A stretch of 64,000 bases of DNA from Artocarpus heterophyllus (Eukaryota; Streptophyta; Magnoliopsida; Rosales; Moraceae), in the NCBI GenBank assembly GCA_025403435.1, contig CM046348.1, forward strand, positions 33,724,052-33,788,051, in the 5' to 3' direction. The notes below the pieces were generated by a model. It was given only the letters and a program-made list of their open reading frames with translations. It had not been told where the DNA came from and searched no databases. Position numbers and translations under genes: made by a program. Of the stretch, positions 24,401 through 35,457 are shown piece after piece. How positions within the stretch are numbered: position 1 is the first letter of the stretch; every line of letters starts with the position of its first letter.

Positions 24401-26010
24401 ATCATCCCGGGAAAGCTAATGTGGTCGCGGATGCGCTTAGCAGGAAGTCTTCAGGGATTCTCGCTTGCTTGATCTTTGAGGACTGGAGCAGGGATGCGAC
24501 AGTAAGTGAGTATCGGCTACGGTATCATGAAGACCGTGATCGGGTTTCGTTATATCATGTGGAAGTGACTCCAGCTCTTGTTTGGATGGTGAAGCAAAGT
24601 CAGTGGCAGGATCGACATTTGCAGGGGATTTGGTCGCGGATTCAAAATGGGGAGCAGTTCGATGAATGGAGCGTGCATGCAGATGGATCGTTGTACTTCC
24701 GGGAGCGTCTTGCAGTTCTAGTTATCACAGAGGTGATGAAAGCCGTTCTAGATGAAGCTCATAGGTCTCAGTTCGCTATTCATCCAGGAAGCACCAAGAT
24801 GTATCATGATTTGAAGAGGCAGTATTGGTGGAGAGGCATGAAGAAAGATGTTCGCGAGTACGTGGCCAAGTGTTCGACGTGTCTTCAGGTGAAAGTCGAG
24901 CATCAGAAGCCTGCAGGTCAGCTTCAGCCGCTTCCTATTCCAGGGTGGAAATGGGAGCATGTGACGATGGATTTTCTCACAGGTTTGCTGAGGACGGAGC
25001 AGCGGCACGATGCAGTTTGGGTTGTGGTCGATAGGTTGACAAAATCGGCGCATTTCATTCCGTTTAGGTCGACGTGTTCTAGGAAGGTTCTCGGGGAGTT
25101 GTATATGCAGAACATTGTGAGGTTGCATGTAGTTCCTTTGTCCATCACCTCTGATCAAGACACTAGGTTTAATGCTAAGTACTGGAGGAGTTTTCAGGAG
25201 GCTTTAGGTACAGATTTGAACTTCAGTACGGCGTTTCATCCTCAGACTGATGGGCAGTCTGAGCGGGTTATTCAGGTTCTCGAGGATATGTTGCGAGCTT
25301 GTGCGTTGGACTTCGGCGGGAATTGGAAGCAATGTTTGCATCTGGCGGAGTTTGCGTACAATAATAGTTACCAGGCGAGTATAGGTATGGCACCGTTTGA
25401 GGCGTTGTACGGGCGACCGTGTCGGTCACCTGTATGTTGGGCCGAGCCAGAAGATAGGGTTATTCTTGGGCCGGATGAGATTCATGATAGCAACGAGAAA
25501 GTCACGGTGATTCGAGATCGGTTAAGGGCAGCTCAGGGTTGGCAGAAGAGCTACGCGGATAGGAGACGTAGACCTTTAGAGTTCACGGTTGGAGATTTTG
25601 TTCTCTTGAGGGTATCACCTCGTAAGGGAACTATGCGGTTCGGGGTGAGTCGGAAGCTTGCGCCGAGGTATACTGGGCCGTTCGAGATCACTCAGCGTGT
25701 TGGTGTGGTCGCTTATCGGCTTGATCTTCTGCCCGAACTTTCCCATGTGCACGATGTGTTCCATGTGTCGATGCTTAGGAAGTGTTCACTTGAGCAGGGT
25801 AAGATAGTTTCGTTCCACGATATGCAGGTTCAGGAAGATACGACGTACGAAGAAGTGCCGATTCAGATTATCGACCGAAAAGTGATTAGCTTGCGTCGTC
25901 GTGAGATACCGTGGGTAAAAGTCGTGTGGCAGCATCACAGGGTTGATGAAGCCACTTGGGAACTAGAGTCGAGCATGCGGGAATTGTCTCCGCATTTGTT
26001 TTGTTTTTGA
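21424..26010 (+). pseudogene. Gypsy-A gag-pol, one frame with five internal TAG codons
   Basis: From ATG 21424 (MAPRRRSTAGAEFG) to TGA 26008-26010 the frame never shifts: 1528 codons plus stop. The only interruptions are TAG at 21742, 21862, 22111, 22360 and 22384, all in gag or the Gln-rich linker and all in CAG-like contexts. Domains by residue: gag about 30-230; CCHC knuckle CHFCQQPRHIKRNC at 271; protease DTDAS at 416 (expected Gly is Asp); RT about 600-800 with [10 protein letters not shown] (Asp 687) and FIDD at 749; RNase H YADAS at 896; integrase zinc region about 1114-1152; catalytic Asp 1203, Asp 1244 and Glu 1280; chromodomain [16 protein letters not shown] near 1497. RT and integrase triads look intact. 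It would copy and insert the element via cytoplasmic particles; chromodomains direct integration to chromatin. Confidence 0.95.
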
Positions 26011-26042
26011 GATGAGTTGTAAATTTCAAGGGCAAAATTTCT

Positions 26043-26058
26043 TTTAGGAGTGGAGAGT
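26043..26058 (+). promoter_or_regulatory. Gypsy-A polypurine tract region
   Basis: A purine-rich AGGAGTGGAGAG run immediately before the 3' LTR. Confidence 0.7.
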
Positions 26059-26375
26059 TGTAACGCCCCGAAATTTATTTAATGTTAATGTAGTATAAAT
26101 GATGAATTAGTGTGCCATAATTAATGTTTTAACATTAATTAGATTATTTGGTTGGATTTTGAATTTTTGGTTGTTTTGTTAAATTGATGCGTTCAAATGA
26201 TTTCTCATTGTTTTAAAATGATGTTTTGAGTTTTAAAACACAACAATTTGAAAAATGTTAAAAATACTCCGTTTTGCAAAACCGTGGGCGGCACATGGTT
26301 TTCACACAGTAAAATCGCCCACCGTTTTTCTCTATTTATTCCCTTTTCTCTTCCTCTCTCTCTTCACTTCTCAGC

Positions 26376-26406
<31 letters not shown>

Positions 26407-27714
26407 GGCAGCTCCCTCTCTCTCTCAATTATCTCTCAAAATCTTTGAAAGAAATTCGAATCCAAGCTTTGGGATAGCAAGGAGGAAGCTCGGGGACGTG
26501 ATTTAGCAACCAAAAACGCGGATTGAAGCTTCGATTCGAAATTAGTTTTGAAATTTTTAAACTTTTTCCAAAATTTTCAATTTTGTGCATTTTTGAAATC
26601 TAGGTTTGTTTAAGCTTAGAAAACCGTGGATTTGAGTTAAATGAACTTAGAACAACTAGAATCTAAGCTTAGATTGAAGAGAAACAGATTGGATTCAAGA
26701 TTTTTCATTTTTCTCCTCATTTTCTCATTTTCAGATTTTTGGGGATTTCGAGTTTAAATCTTGTTTAAATGGGTTCAAACATGTTCTAGTATGTTTTTCT
26801 ATCAACTATGATTGTTTTTCATGCCTGGGAATTGAGAAAAACAGGTCAGAATCAAGATTTGAATTTTGGGGATCGAGAAACCCGTGGATGGGATTTCTGG
26901 ATTTTCCTAGTTCGGCAGGCCAAACTGTGTGTTCGGCAGGCCGGAGTGATGATCCGCAGGCCGGTGTTCTTCCAACCGGTAGGCCGAACCTGGGGAAGTG
27001 TTCGGCCGACCGAACTTTGCTTCCGGCAGGCCGAACTGTGCAGTTCCGCCGGCCGAAGCAGGGCGTCCGGCAGGCCGACCGAGGCATGGAAAATTTTGTG
27101 ATTTTTCACCCGTTTTCACTGTTTTGAACCCTGATTTAAATCCCAACCTTATAGAATGATTTTAATGATACAAATGGCACACTAGGACATCATGAAATGA
27201 TTTAGTAACATAGAATGTTTCAAACTAGATATTGATCGACTTAGTTTGTATCTAGGATCGTTCATGGTTCCGCGGAGCTAACGTATAGCGGACCGGGATT
27301 ACGGTGTAGGGCACCGGCACGCGTATTGAGGTAAGACTTCTATCCTATTTCTTTGGTAGCCTGGTTTTGAAATGATTTGGCTTTGAAAAGGGTTTCTATT
27401 AAAATGTTTTTAACGGTGTTTGAAAATAGATTTATCGGTTATATTTTAATATACCGTGATCTGAAATGAACTTCATAATAAATGTAACTAACAACACTTG
27501 GTAATTGGGTTTTGAATGATAATGATAATAAACACATAGGCATGATGCCATATCAAAGATCGGGTCGTGTAGCGATCGACCTTGGGGGCAGGTCCCGAAA
27601 CCCAGCTGGGCCACTACGGTGGTGATATTATGGTTTGCCTAGGTAAAAGAAAAATGGTGTTTTCGATTGTACGAGTAGACTGTTCTGTGTCAGGACGGCT
27701 CTACTCAAATTATG

Positions 27715-27745
<31 letters not shown>

Positions 27746-28240
27746 GTTTTCTTTTGAGTACTCCTAACAATGAAATTTTTCTTTAAATTAAATTATTTTA
27801 TAAAACATAGTCCTACTGAGCCTTTCCCTCACGTTTTTATCTGTTTTAAATTTTTCCCCCTTCTAGGTGGTTTCCCATTTAGGTTTGGAGAGGATTCTTC
27901 GGATCGAACTCAGGAGCAATAGGAGGATTATTTTATCTTTTGTACTATTTAATCAAGGCATGTAAAAGTTTAACTTTATTTGTACTTGGACTGTAATTGT
28001 ATTTATGATGTTGTCAGAATCATGTGTGTGCACAAGTTATGGGTTGTGGAACCCATACTCGCGGTTCTTTATTAATTTTTATTACTTGTTTAATATTTAT
28101 AAATTCTTTTATAAAAATGTGGTGGAAATCTTCCTATTTCTTACTTAATTTGATCTTTAAACCATTGGTTTTAATTAAAATTCTCCTTTAATTAATCTAA
28201 ATAATCCGCCACGTCACCTCCCGTACTCCGGGGCGTGACA
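26059..28240 (+). repeat. Gypsy-A 3' LTR
   Basis: A 2182-bp copy of 19153-21318. The 16-bp excess equals four extra TTTA units at about 27718-27743. Confidence 0.95.
26908..27085 (+). repeat. GGCAGGCC palindrome array in Gypsy-A 3' LTR
   Basis: The same units and spacers as 19993-20182, with several point differences inside the units. Confidence 0.88.
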
Positions 28241-28245
28241 AGAAT

Positions 28246-28587
28246 CCTACTCCAATGACGAAGACAAGTCATCTCTCATTAGGGATGTAGATAACATAAT
28301 AATCTTAGCATGAATAAAGCACCCAACTTTATTCCCTCGATTGCGGGCCTTATCATTTAGACTATCACCTTTAAGATTCATTCTTCTATATAATCTGTCC
28401 ATCATATGCACGATCTTATAGGTTTAGAATGACAGTCTCAGACTTTTATTTGCTTAACATATATTTAACAGAAATGAAAATAAAGAGGATAACATGTGGT
28501 ATATGAATAATAAATTAAACTCTTTATTGATTAAATGTCTCCAAAAACATATTACATCATTTAATCCTTAGAGCATCTAGCCTAACA
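28246..28587 (-). repeat. Copia-M LTR, 5' portion
   Basis: Continuation of the LTR interrupted at 19152. It ends CTAGCCTAACA on plus, the reverse complement of a TGTTAG LTR start. Confidence 0.88.
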
Positions 28588-29598
28588 TTTCCAACTACTC
28601 AAGTGGTCACAACTCATCAATCTCCACCACAACCACACTCCTTTCAACCACTCAAGTATACAAAGAACAAGAAATACGATATAAAGAACATGTATGTTTT
28701 TCAAAAGTCATTGAGGAGCTCCTAATGATAGGTTTTATGTAGCCACCGATATCAAGTTATGAGATATAACCCTGCATGTAAGCCTCTAAACCTCAATAGG
28801 GCCACTCTGTAGCATGGGCAATTGGTTGAAGCACTATAAGTATATTGATATAAGATATGTTTACTAATGTTGGTGGGCTGACGTTTTGGCTAAAATATTT
28901 TGCTTATATCATTTGTTTATTTTCTTTAACTGCTCAATTACTGTTCATTTAAATTTCAAATTTGTTAAATTTTATCCTACTAGGCCTTCCACTTATATTT
29001 CTTATTTTTACTTAACCCTTCCTCGGGCAGTGCTAGAAACAATATAGAGTAGATCATTAACGGTTGCGGCTATTGACCCTGAGAGACTACCTTGAATTGA
29101 GTTATGTTCTTGTTATGGTTATTTTATTTTTCTCCTATTCAAATCAAAGCATGTATGTTCAAACCTTTGCATTCCATTTTCGTGTCGGACTTTTCTTTTT
29201 AATTATAGACTGTGGTCTAATGTCAATTGTATTTGTGGATGTTTTCCTATTTTGTTTTCGCATGTTTGCTTAGACTTGGGATTTCAATATAAATCCCTAA
29301 ACTAACGTCGAAGGCACTTTTTTTGAAAATTTAATTTAATCTCAAGTTTCCTTTAGATATAAGCTTTGCTAATCGGTTTAACTCATTTGATAAAGATTTC
29401 ATAATCCAAATTGTAGACTTAGGTGTTATTCGATTTGAATGGCAAAATTATTTTTTATAGTAAAAGTCTTCATATGAAAAATCCTAAACATTTAGGACTT
29501 GGTTTGAGAAAATAAAAGCTAATTTATTCCTAAGGTTTTACCATCAATTTAATTTACGTACCCTAATTATGATGCTTTCTAAACCAAACCTTTAAACT
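28588..29598. other. Degraded sequence, possible old gypsy LTR piece
   Basis: The segment TCCTACTAGGCCTTCCACTT (about 28974) and the following C/T-rich block resemble TCCTACTGGGCCTTTCGCTC in the Gypsy-A LTR (20889), suggesting a very old related LTR. The open frame at 29064-29273 has no recognised motif. Nothing else is supported. Confidence 0.3.
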
Positions 29599-29599
29599 T

Positions 29600-29701
29600 A
29601 ATATATATATATATATATGTATGTATGCATGCATGTATGTGCGTGCACGCTTTTAGTAATGGGTTATGGCATTTTACGTTTTTTTTTTTTTTTTTTTTTT
29701 T
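29600..29701. repeat. AT/GT/GC dinucleotide microsatellite and poly-T
   Basis: An (AT)n run grades into TGTATG/CATG repeats (29600-29650). After 28 bp follows a 23-base T run (29679-29701). Confidence 0.85.
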
Positions 29702-29776
29702 GTTTTTTAGACACATTACTTATTAGATTTTTTTTTTTATGAATTCTTTTGTTGTGGAGTTACTTTATAAAATATA

Positions 29777-30212
29777 CAACTTCAAATTTTGTATCTTGGA
29801 CTACATAGCAAGCGAGAAAACACAAAGAAAAACAAAAGTAGTATAGGATTCAAGAACACGTGATATTTGGGTTTGTTTGGCTGTAGAACAAGCAAGAAGT
29901 CATAATAGAAACAAGACATGTTTAAGCAAGCAAGGTTGGAAAAATTTGATTGAAAAATTTAACAAGATCACAAAATGACAATTTTGAAATTTATTATTAA
30001 AAGGGGAGATTGGTTTTAGTTGTGATATACACAGACAAACTATAGAAGGTCTAAATGAATGTTGGAAGGCAAAGTTAGAAGTTTGGTATCTCTCATTAAG
30101 TTATTTTATTGTAGTTGGTATGTAAAATTTTTATTTTAAGTTTGCAATGACAGAAATGTCCTAGGGTTGCGAAATTTCATATCAAAGGTTTAAAGCATGC
30201 AATGAAGTTCGA
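29777..30212. repeat. 440-bp direct repeat, copy 1
   Basis: Begins ACTTCAAATTTTGTAT and ends near AAAGCATGCAATGAAGTT. It matches 30355-30791 throughout at high identity. It has no coding frame and does not start TG or end CA, so an LTR identity is unproven. Confidence 0.85.
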
Positions 30213-30287
30213 CGAGTTGTTTCAAAATGTAACGGTCGTTGGAGCTGGGGCTTGAGCACTAACATTGAAGATAACCTCACTCAAGAA

Positions 30288-30348
30288 TGAGTTAGTGATG
30301 ATTCTGAAGAACAAGATCATGATGATGTAGAAGCTAACAATGGCAAAG
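30288..30348 (+). repeat. 60-bp inverted repeat, left arm
   Basis: Its reverse complement is at 30863-30925 with very few differences. The arms enclose copy 2 of the 440-bp repeat. The plus strand can be read as acidic coding sequence (SDDSEEQDHDDVEANNGK), so it may derive from an exon. Confidence 0.85.
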
Positions 30349-30354
30349 AGAGAC

Positions 30355-30791
30355 TACTTCAAATTTTGTATTGTAGACTACATAGCAACCAAGGAAACAC
30401 AAGAAACAACAAAAATAGTATAGGATTCAAGAACACATGATTTTTGGGTTGATTTTGCTGTAGAACAAGTAAGAAGTCGTAATAGAAACAAGACACGTTT
30501 AAGCAAGCAAGGTTGGAAACTTTTGATTAAATAATTTAACAAGACTACAGAATGGCAATTTTGAGGTTTATTATTAAGAGGAGGGATTGGTCTTAGTTGT
30601 GATATACAAAGGCAAAGTATAGAGGGTCCAAATGAATAGTGGGAGGCAAAGTTACAAGTTAGTATCTCTCAATAAGTTATTTTAGTACAGTTTGTATGTA
30701 AATTTTTTATTTTAAATTTGCAATGACAGAAATATCCTGAGATTGCGAAATTTCATATTGAAGGTTTAAAGCATGCAATAAAGTTAAGACG
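30355..30791. repeat. 440-bp direct repeat, copy 2
   Basis: Second copy of 29777-30212, lying between the arms of the 60-bp inverted repeat. Confidence 0.85.
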
Positions 30792-30862
30792 AAATTTTGC
30801 TGATATAGATTGCTTTTTTTTCTTTTCTTTTCTTGAATAGATTCTTATTTGGCTTGGTAGTT

Positions 30863-30925
30863 TCTCTTTGCCATTGTTAGCTTCTACATCATCATGATCT
30901 TGTTCTTCAGAATCATCACTAACTC
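30863..30925 (-). repeat. 60-bp inverted repeat, right arm
   Basis: Reverse complement of 30288-30348. On the minus strand it continues upstream as LEKRCNVSRVSDDSEEQ, so this arm has the longer coding-like context. Confidence 0.85.
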
Positions 30926-31435
30926 TTGAAACATTACATCTCTTTTCAAGTTGGATACTAGCTTATTTGCAAAGAAGGCAAACAAGGAGATTTTTATAGC
31001 TTTGAGACAATCAGAATAGCATATTGAATAGTTGAAGGAACAACAATCTCATTCAAAAAATATAGTGATCTACTCTTTTTGAACAGTAGGACATTATTAT
31101 GAACTAATATTTTTGAAGCCTTAGATGATGTTAGGAAATATAATTCTTTTATTGAAACTAATGTGTAATTTGTTGACTTGTTTGACATTGTGTTGCTATT
31201 TCCCTTTTGAATCAATTGTAGAATATTTTGTTTTCACTATCATACATATTATGTTTTTTTTAATTAGAGTATTACAATACTATGATGAGAAGGATTATAC
31301 TAACATATATGGTCGATGTTCTTGGGTCCTCATATGGAATATATTCAATGAATATATTAAATGAAATTTTGAGTTCTTTTTTATTAACACTAAAATACAG
31401 ACTGGAAAGTAATTCATAATAATATTTGAAGAATA

Positions 31436-32240
31436 TATAGAACAAGCTAAAAGGAATGATATGTAGTTTGATGAACTTGTTGTTGCTGTTGTAAGGACAA
31501 TGGTGTATTTTCATAATAATTCTTTAGTAAAAGAATAGTGTAGAAATTCCCCACATACTAGATGGATGTTCATGCTGGAGATACTTGAAGGAAATGATAT
31601 TTGTTGTCTTGAGATGTTCCAATGAAAAAACATATTTTTAAAATTATGTGACAGATTAAGAGGTTATGGGTTAACCTCTAATAAGGAAATATATTTAAAA
31701 GTGGCAGTAGGCATGTTTTTATTAATCTTAGTCCATGACATTGGCAATAGAATGATTCAAGAAAATTTTCATTCTGGTGAAACAATGAGTAGAAATTTTT
31801 GAATTGTATTGGAAAAATGACTTTGCTTGCTATTGATAAAATCAAGTCATAAGAAAATTACAATGAAGACTCGCATTACATTCAGTGAAATCTCAAATGT
31901 TGGCCATACTTTAAGATAATTTTTCAATTAGATTTTTAACCTTTGTTTTAAGCTTATTCTACATAATTGGTCTTGAGTTTTTCCCTTTTGTTATTGATAG
32001 GATTGCATCGAATTTATAGATCATGAAATACATGTTCATGTATCACTCTCAGTGGATGAGCAAACTCCATATATTGGAAGAAAAGAATTTCTTACTCAAA
32101 ATATAATAGCAGTTTGTAGATTTGACATGCTTTTCACATTTGTATGGCTAGGATGGGAAGGAACTACACATGATATATAAATATTTTTAGAGGCATTGAG
32201 AAATAAAGATGTAAAATTTCGTAAACCACCAATGGTATGT
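31436..32240 (+). pseudogene. Decayed PIF/Harbinger transposase, 3' part lost
   Basis: Translation in shifting frames gives the N-terminal region of plant Harbinger nucleases (FDELVVAVVRTMVYFHNN near 31470; WMFMLEILEGNDICCLEMF near 31562; LTSNKEIYLKVAVGMFLLIL near 31671; IGNRMIQENFHSGETMSRNF near 31742). The DDE_Tnp_4 core follows: FIDHEIHVHVSLSVDEQTPY near 32008, with the expected first Asp present, then YIGRKEFLTQNIIAVC, DMLFTFVWLGWEGTTHD near 32128 with the second Asp, and FLEALRNKDVKFRKPP near 32190. After PPM a GTATGTG at 32235 matches a 5' splice site. The sequence then breaks at Gypsy-B1, so the rest of the catalytic domain is gone. Several stops confirm a dead copy. Such enzymes move PIF/Harbinger DNA transposons. 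Confidence 0.8.
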
Positions 32241-32601
32241 GTTATATAAATCCAAATTTATATTCTTTATGATCTTATTGTGAGACCAGTATATTGTAAC
32301 ACCCCCCCTTACGGACGTTACAGATATCGTTACATTCATACATTACATACTTATTTATTTAATCATTTAGATAAACTTTAAATACAAAACTTATAAGATA
32401 CTTTAATTCTAAACGTAGTTAAGGGAAACATAACCAGGATCCATACATGTACATTTTTTTTTTTACAACATTCATTAATTTAATCCATAATTTAATTTCA
32501 CTTTACTTTTGAACATAAACTTGCTTTAATAAAATAAATATACCAAATTACTAAATCATATCTCATTAATCATCACATCACTTAAAAGCTACTTGCTCCC
32601 A

Positions 32602-32822
32602 CAGTTCGGCAGGCCAAACTTGGGACTTCGGCAGGCCAAACTTGGGACTTCGGCAGGCCAAACATGGTCGGCAGGCCGGAATTTCTCAACCGATAGGCCG
32701 GCAGAGGCTACGCAAATCAGGGCTTGAAAACTTTCAAAGTCTGACAGGCCGATAATATGATCGGCAGGCCGAACATTTTAAAATTGGCATGCCGACCAAT
32801 GACGTTCGACAGGCCGACAGAG
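32602..32822 (-). repeat. Palindrome array 2 of Gypsy-B1 3' LTR
   Basis: About nine units of TTCGGCAGGCCAAAC type on plus, meaning CT orientation on the element strand, near the LTR 3' end. A 22-bp unit with its spacer (CTTGGGACTTCGGCAGGCCAAA) is perfectly duplicated here. Confidence 0.88.
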
Positions 32823-35057
32823 CCAAAATCTTTAGAAAAACTTAATTTTTAAAACAAAACTCAACTTTTCATAAAAATGCGGAAGATCAAAATTCTTAAA
32901 ATGATGAAATAAAATATAAAAACATAGTTCTTGTATTCTTTAAAACTTATCATAAAAATATGTTCAAATGTAAAACTTGATTTAAATCATATAAACTCTC
33001 CTTGGCGTTCTTCCGATTACAATTCATCGTACTTTGCACATACGCCGTTCCATATCCTCCGCCTAGTCCATGACTTTCTTACCCTTATCTGCAACATGGC
33101 ATAAACTTGAATAAACTAAAGCTTAGTAAGTACATATTATTCTCAAAATTTAAATACATTTCATAAACATCATCATCATCATCATATCATAATAGTACAT
33201 TAAGCACATTTTCATAGAAACATATCTTTCATTACATTGACCATATTAAAACTTATTCCATTTTATCTTAAGGGCCCAAGTGTTGCACCATAAACATCAT
33301 TATAGGCGTGCCGTCATGAGAGGAGAAGGGTAGCTAATCCCAAACCAAACATGACATCATAAAATATCATATCATAACATTGGTGTGCAACACTTATTAG
33401 GTGATACATATATACATAACTTTCATGCTTAGAAATTTGCCATAATCAAACATGCATAACTTTAAATCATGAAAATCTTTCATAAGAAATCCTTTAAGGA
33501 AATCATCATAAAATCATTATAATTATCATCATGAACACAACATCAAACCTTTTAAAACACATCATGTTGCAGGTGAGAATGTACTTACCTTAAAACTAGC
33601 TTACTTAACCTTATAAGATTTGGTGACGATGCCGCGGTCTCGATGTGCTCGTTTCTTTGTGTGTTCATGCCATTTATCTATTTAAAAATACAATAAAATT
33701 AATACTTATCATAAAATAAAACATCCATTCATATACCATCACATGTACATTCATCCTATTACAAACATAATTGATAACCATAATTGTCAAAACATAAAAT
33801 TATCATCACATACACTTCACTGACCTACATGGATTAAAAACTTAAAAACTTAACAGTCACACATATTGCTGGCACCATACTTGACAGGGGTAAAATCAAC
33901 ACATAAACATGTTATCATTTTTTTTCTTTAATCATAAAAATTACATTAAGTATGTAAAAACAAACCATTCATTTCAAACATGAAATCAGCCAACATTAGT
34001 AAGGCAGTGAGTAACCTTTTAAATACATTTTTCTAACAATTAAAACACATATATTTTAATTTTAATTTTCATATTAACATCTTATTATCATACATCTCAA
34101 TATCATAAAATTATTTCCTCATCAATAAAATCATTTTAACATATAAAACATTACATAAAACAAAAATCCAAAATTAACATTGTTAAAATAGTTTTCTTGA
34201 CTTAATCTCAATAAATTTACATAACACATAATTCACTCATCAAAACATTATCAAACTTTGCAGTCTATAATATAACATTTACATGAACATTCTTGTCAAC
34301 TTTCATGAAAAACAAAGCACATTTACCCTTTGAACAAAAATTACATTTTTCATGCATCATAGTTAAACAGCAATATTTATTGTGAGTAGTAGAGGATAGA
34401 AAGTTCATAACTTATCATAGAAATATCAAAATATCGTCGAATTTGGAGAAACATCACACAACACATTCATGAATAACATATTAAAAATTTAGAGCAAAAT
34501 ACAATACCTAAACAAAGATACTGCAGTCGAATTGAGGAGGAGGAACGCTTTTCAGAATTACCAAAAAATAAGTTCTTACCTTAATAATTTCTTCTCAAAA
34601 TCCTTGAATTCAACCAACAAAATTATTAGATTTTCTTTCAGATATTTACAGTGAATTTTTGAGAGAAAGAAGGAATGGAATTCGTGGAGAAGAGAGAAAG
34701 ACAAAAGAAACGTCTCAGAAATTGTGAGTGTGAGAGAGAGAGAAAATTAATGTAATTGAGGATAACGTAAAAATGAATTCAATACTCTCTATTAAGTCAG
34801 AAATTTCCTGACTAAGGCTGAGGCAATTGCGTGGAGAATGGAGAGGAAATTGGGGAAAGTCAAAACCATTAGTCTCACTTAGCATATTTCACCATTTTAA
34901 AAAGAGAAACCATATCATTTACATTCAATCAACAAAAATCAATGATTTAATTTCCTTAAATGATAAAATTAATTCATAATTATGCCAATTAATCACCCAA
35001 TTAACGTAATTATCTCAACCATAAATTTAGAGAGATTTCTACTGACTGCTCGTCAGC

Positions 35058-35215
35058 TGTCATTGGCCTGCCGACTGCACAGTTCGGCCTGTCGACTGCA
35101 TAGTTCGGCCTGCCGATTCCATGAAGTTTGGCTTGCCGATGGTTTCTATCGGCCTGTCGATTCTTGGCAGACTTTTTGGCCTGCTGAACCTGAAAGTCCG
35201 GCCTGCCGAACTGTT
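35058..35215 (-). repeat. Palindrome array 1 of Gypsy-B1 3' LTR
   Basis: About seven units of TTCGGCCTGCCGA type on plus, AG orientation on the element strand, near the LTR 5' end. Confidence 0.88.
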
Positions 35216-35441
35216 CTTAAAATACCATACATTAATACACTCAAATCATCATTGCATCATAATTAAACATACATTAAAATTAACATGAACACTTGAGCAC
35301 AACGATTCCATGCGGTCGTCACCTGTCATAAAACTTAAAATAAAGAGTTAGTAACATAAAATCATGAATCATTAATAAAAATTACTTAGCATCGTTACTA
35401 ACTTAACATGATCTGTTACATAAAAATAGGTGGGTGTTGCA

Positions 35442-35457
35442 ATTTTCCCCACCTTAT
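35442..35457 (-). promoter_or_regulatory. Gypsy-B1 polypurine tract
   Basis: AAGGTGGGGAAAAT on the minus strand, adjacent to the 3' LTR. Same position as in Gypsy-B2. Confidence 0.75.

Larger units (their letters stand above)
19153..28240 (+). mobile_element. Gypsy-A: full-length chromovirus (Tekay/Del-like)
   Basis: A 9088-bp Ty3/gypsy element with LTRs of 2166 and 2182 bp and TSD AGAAT (19148-19152 and 28241-28245), inserted in the Copia-M LTR. The order gag, PR, RT, RNase H, INT, chromodomain identifies a chromovirus. The long LTRs and the C-terminal chromodomain sequence fit the Tekay/Del group, which is an inference. The LTRs differ at only a few percent of positions by eye, making it the youngest insertion here. 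Gag-pol is a single frame with only point stops. Confidence 0.96.
17027..28587 (-). mobile_element. Copia-M: minus-strand copia leader and 5' LTR, split by Gypsy-A
   Basis: Read on the minus strand, this is a copia LTR (28587 to 17576, minus the insertion; about 1919 bp), then an ACAATTGGTA boundary and a leader that follows the Copia-2/Copia-3 leaders block by block to about 17030. The leader includes the GACGGATCTAGAAG block near 17210 and decayed remnants of the palindrome array near 17040-17080. Gag-pol and the other LTR are absent. The outer flank (TTTCC after 28587) does not match the Copia-2 flank CAAAC, so the two are not halves of one simple insertion. Confidence 0.85.
32295..35441 (-). 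repeat. Gypsy-B1 3' LTR
   Basis: Read on minus: TGCAACACCCACC...GGTGTTACA, 3147 bp. It contains two palindrome arrays. Confidence 0.93.

Noticed and set aside
24748..25158. 136-codon minus-strand frame within Gypsy-A
   Set aside because: Antisense of the integrase region; no motif of its own.
16730..28587. Copia-2 and the minus copia LTR as one element with an internal inversion
   Set aside because: The outer flanks (CAAAC and TTTCC) are not a TSD, and the two LTRs are clearly diverged from each other.
29064..29273. 69-codon frame as a small membrane protein
   Set aside because: Hydrophobic by AT/T-rich composition; no start context, homologue or motif recognised.
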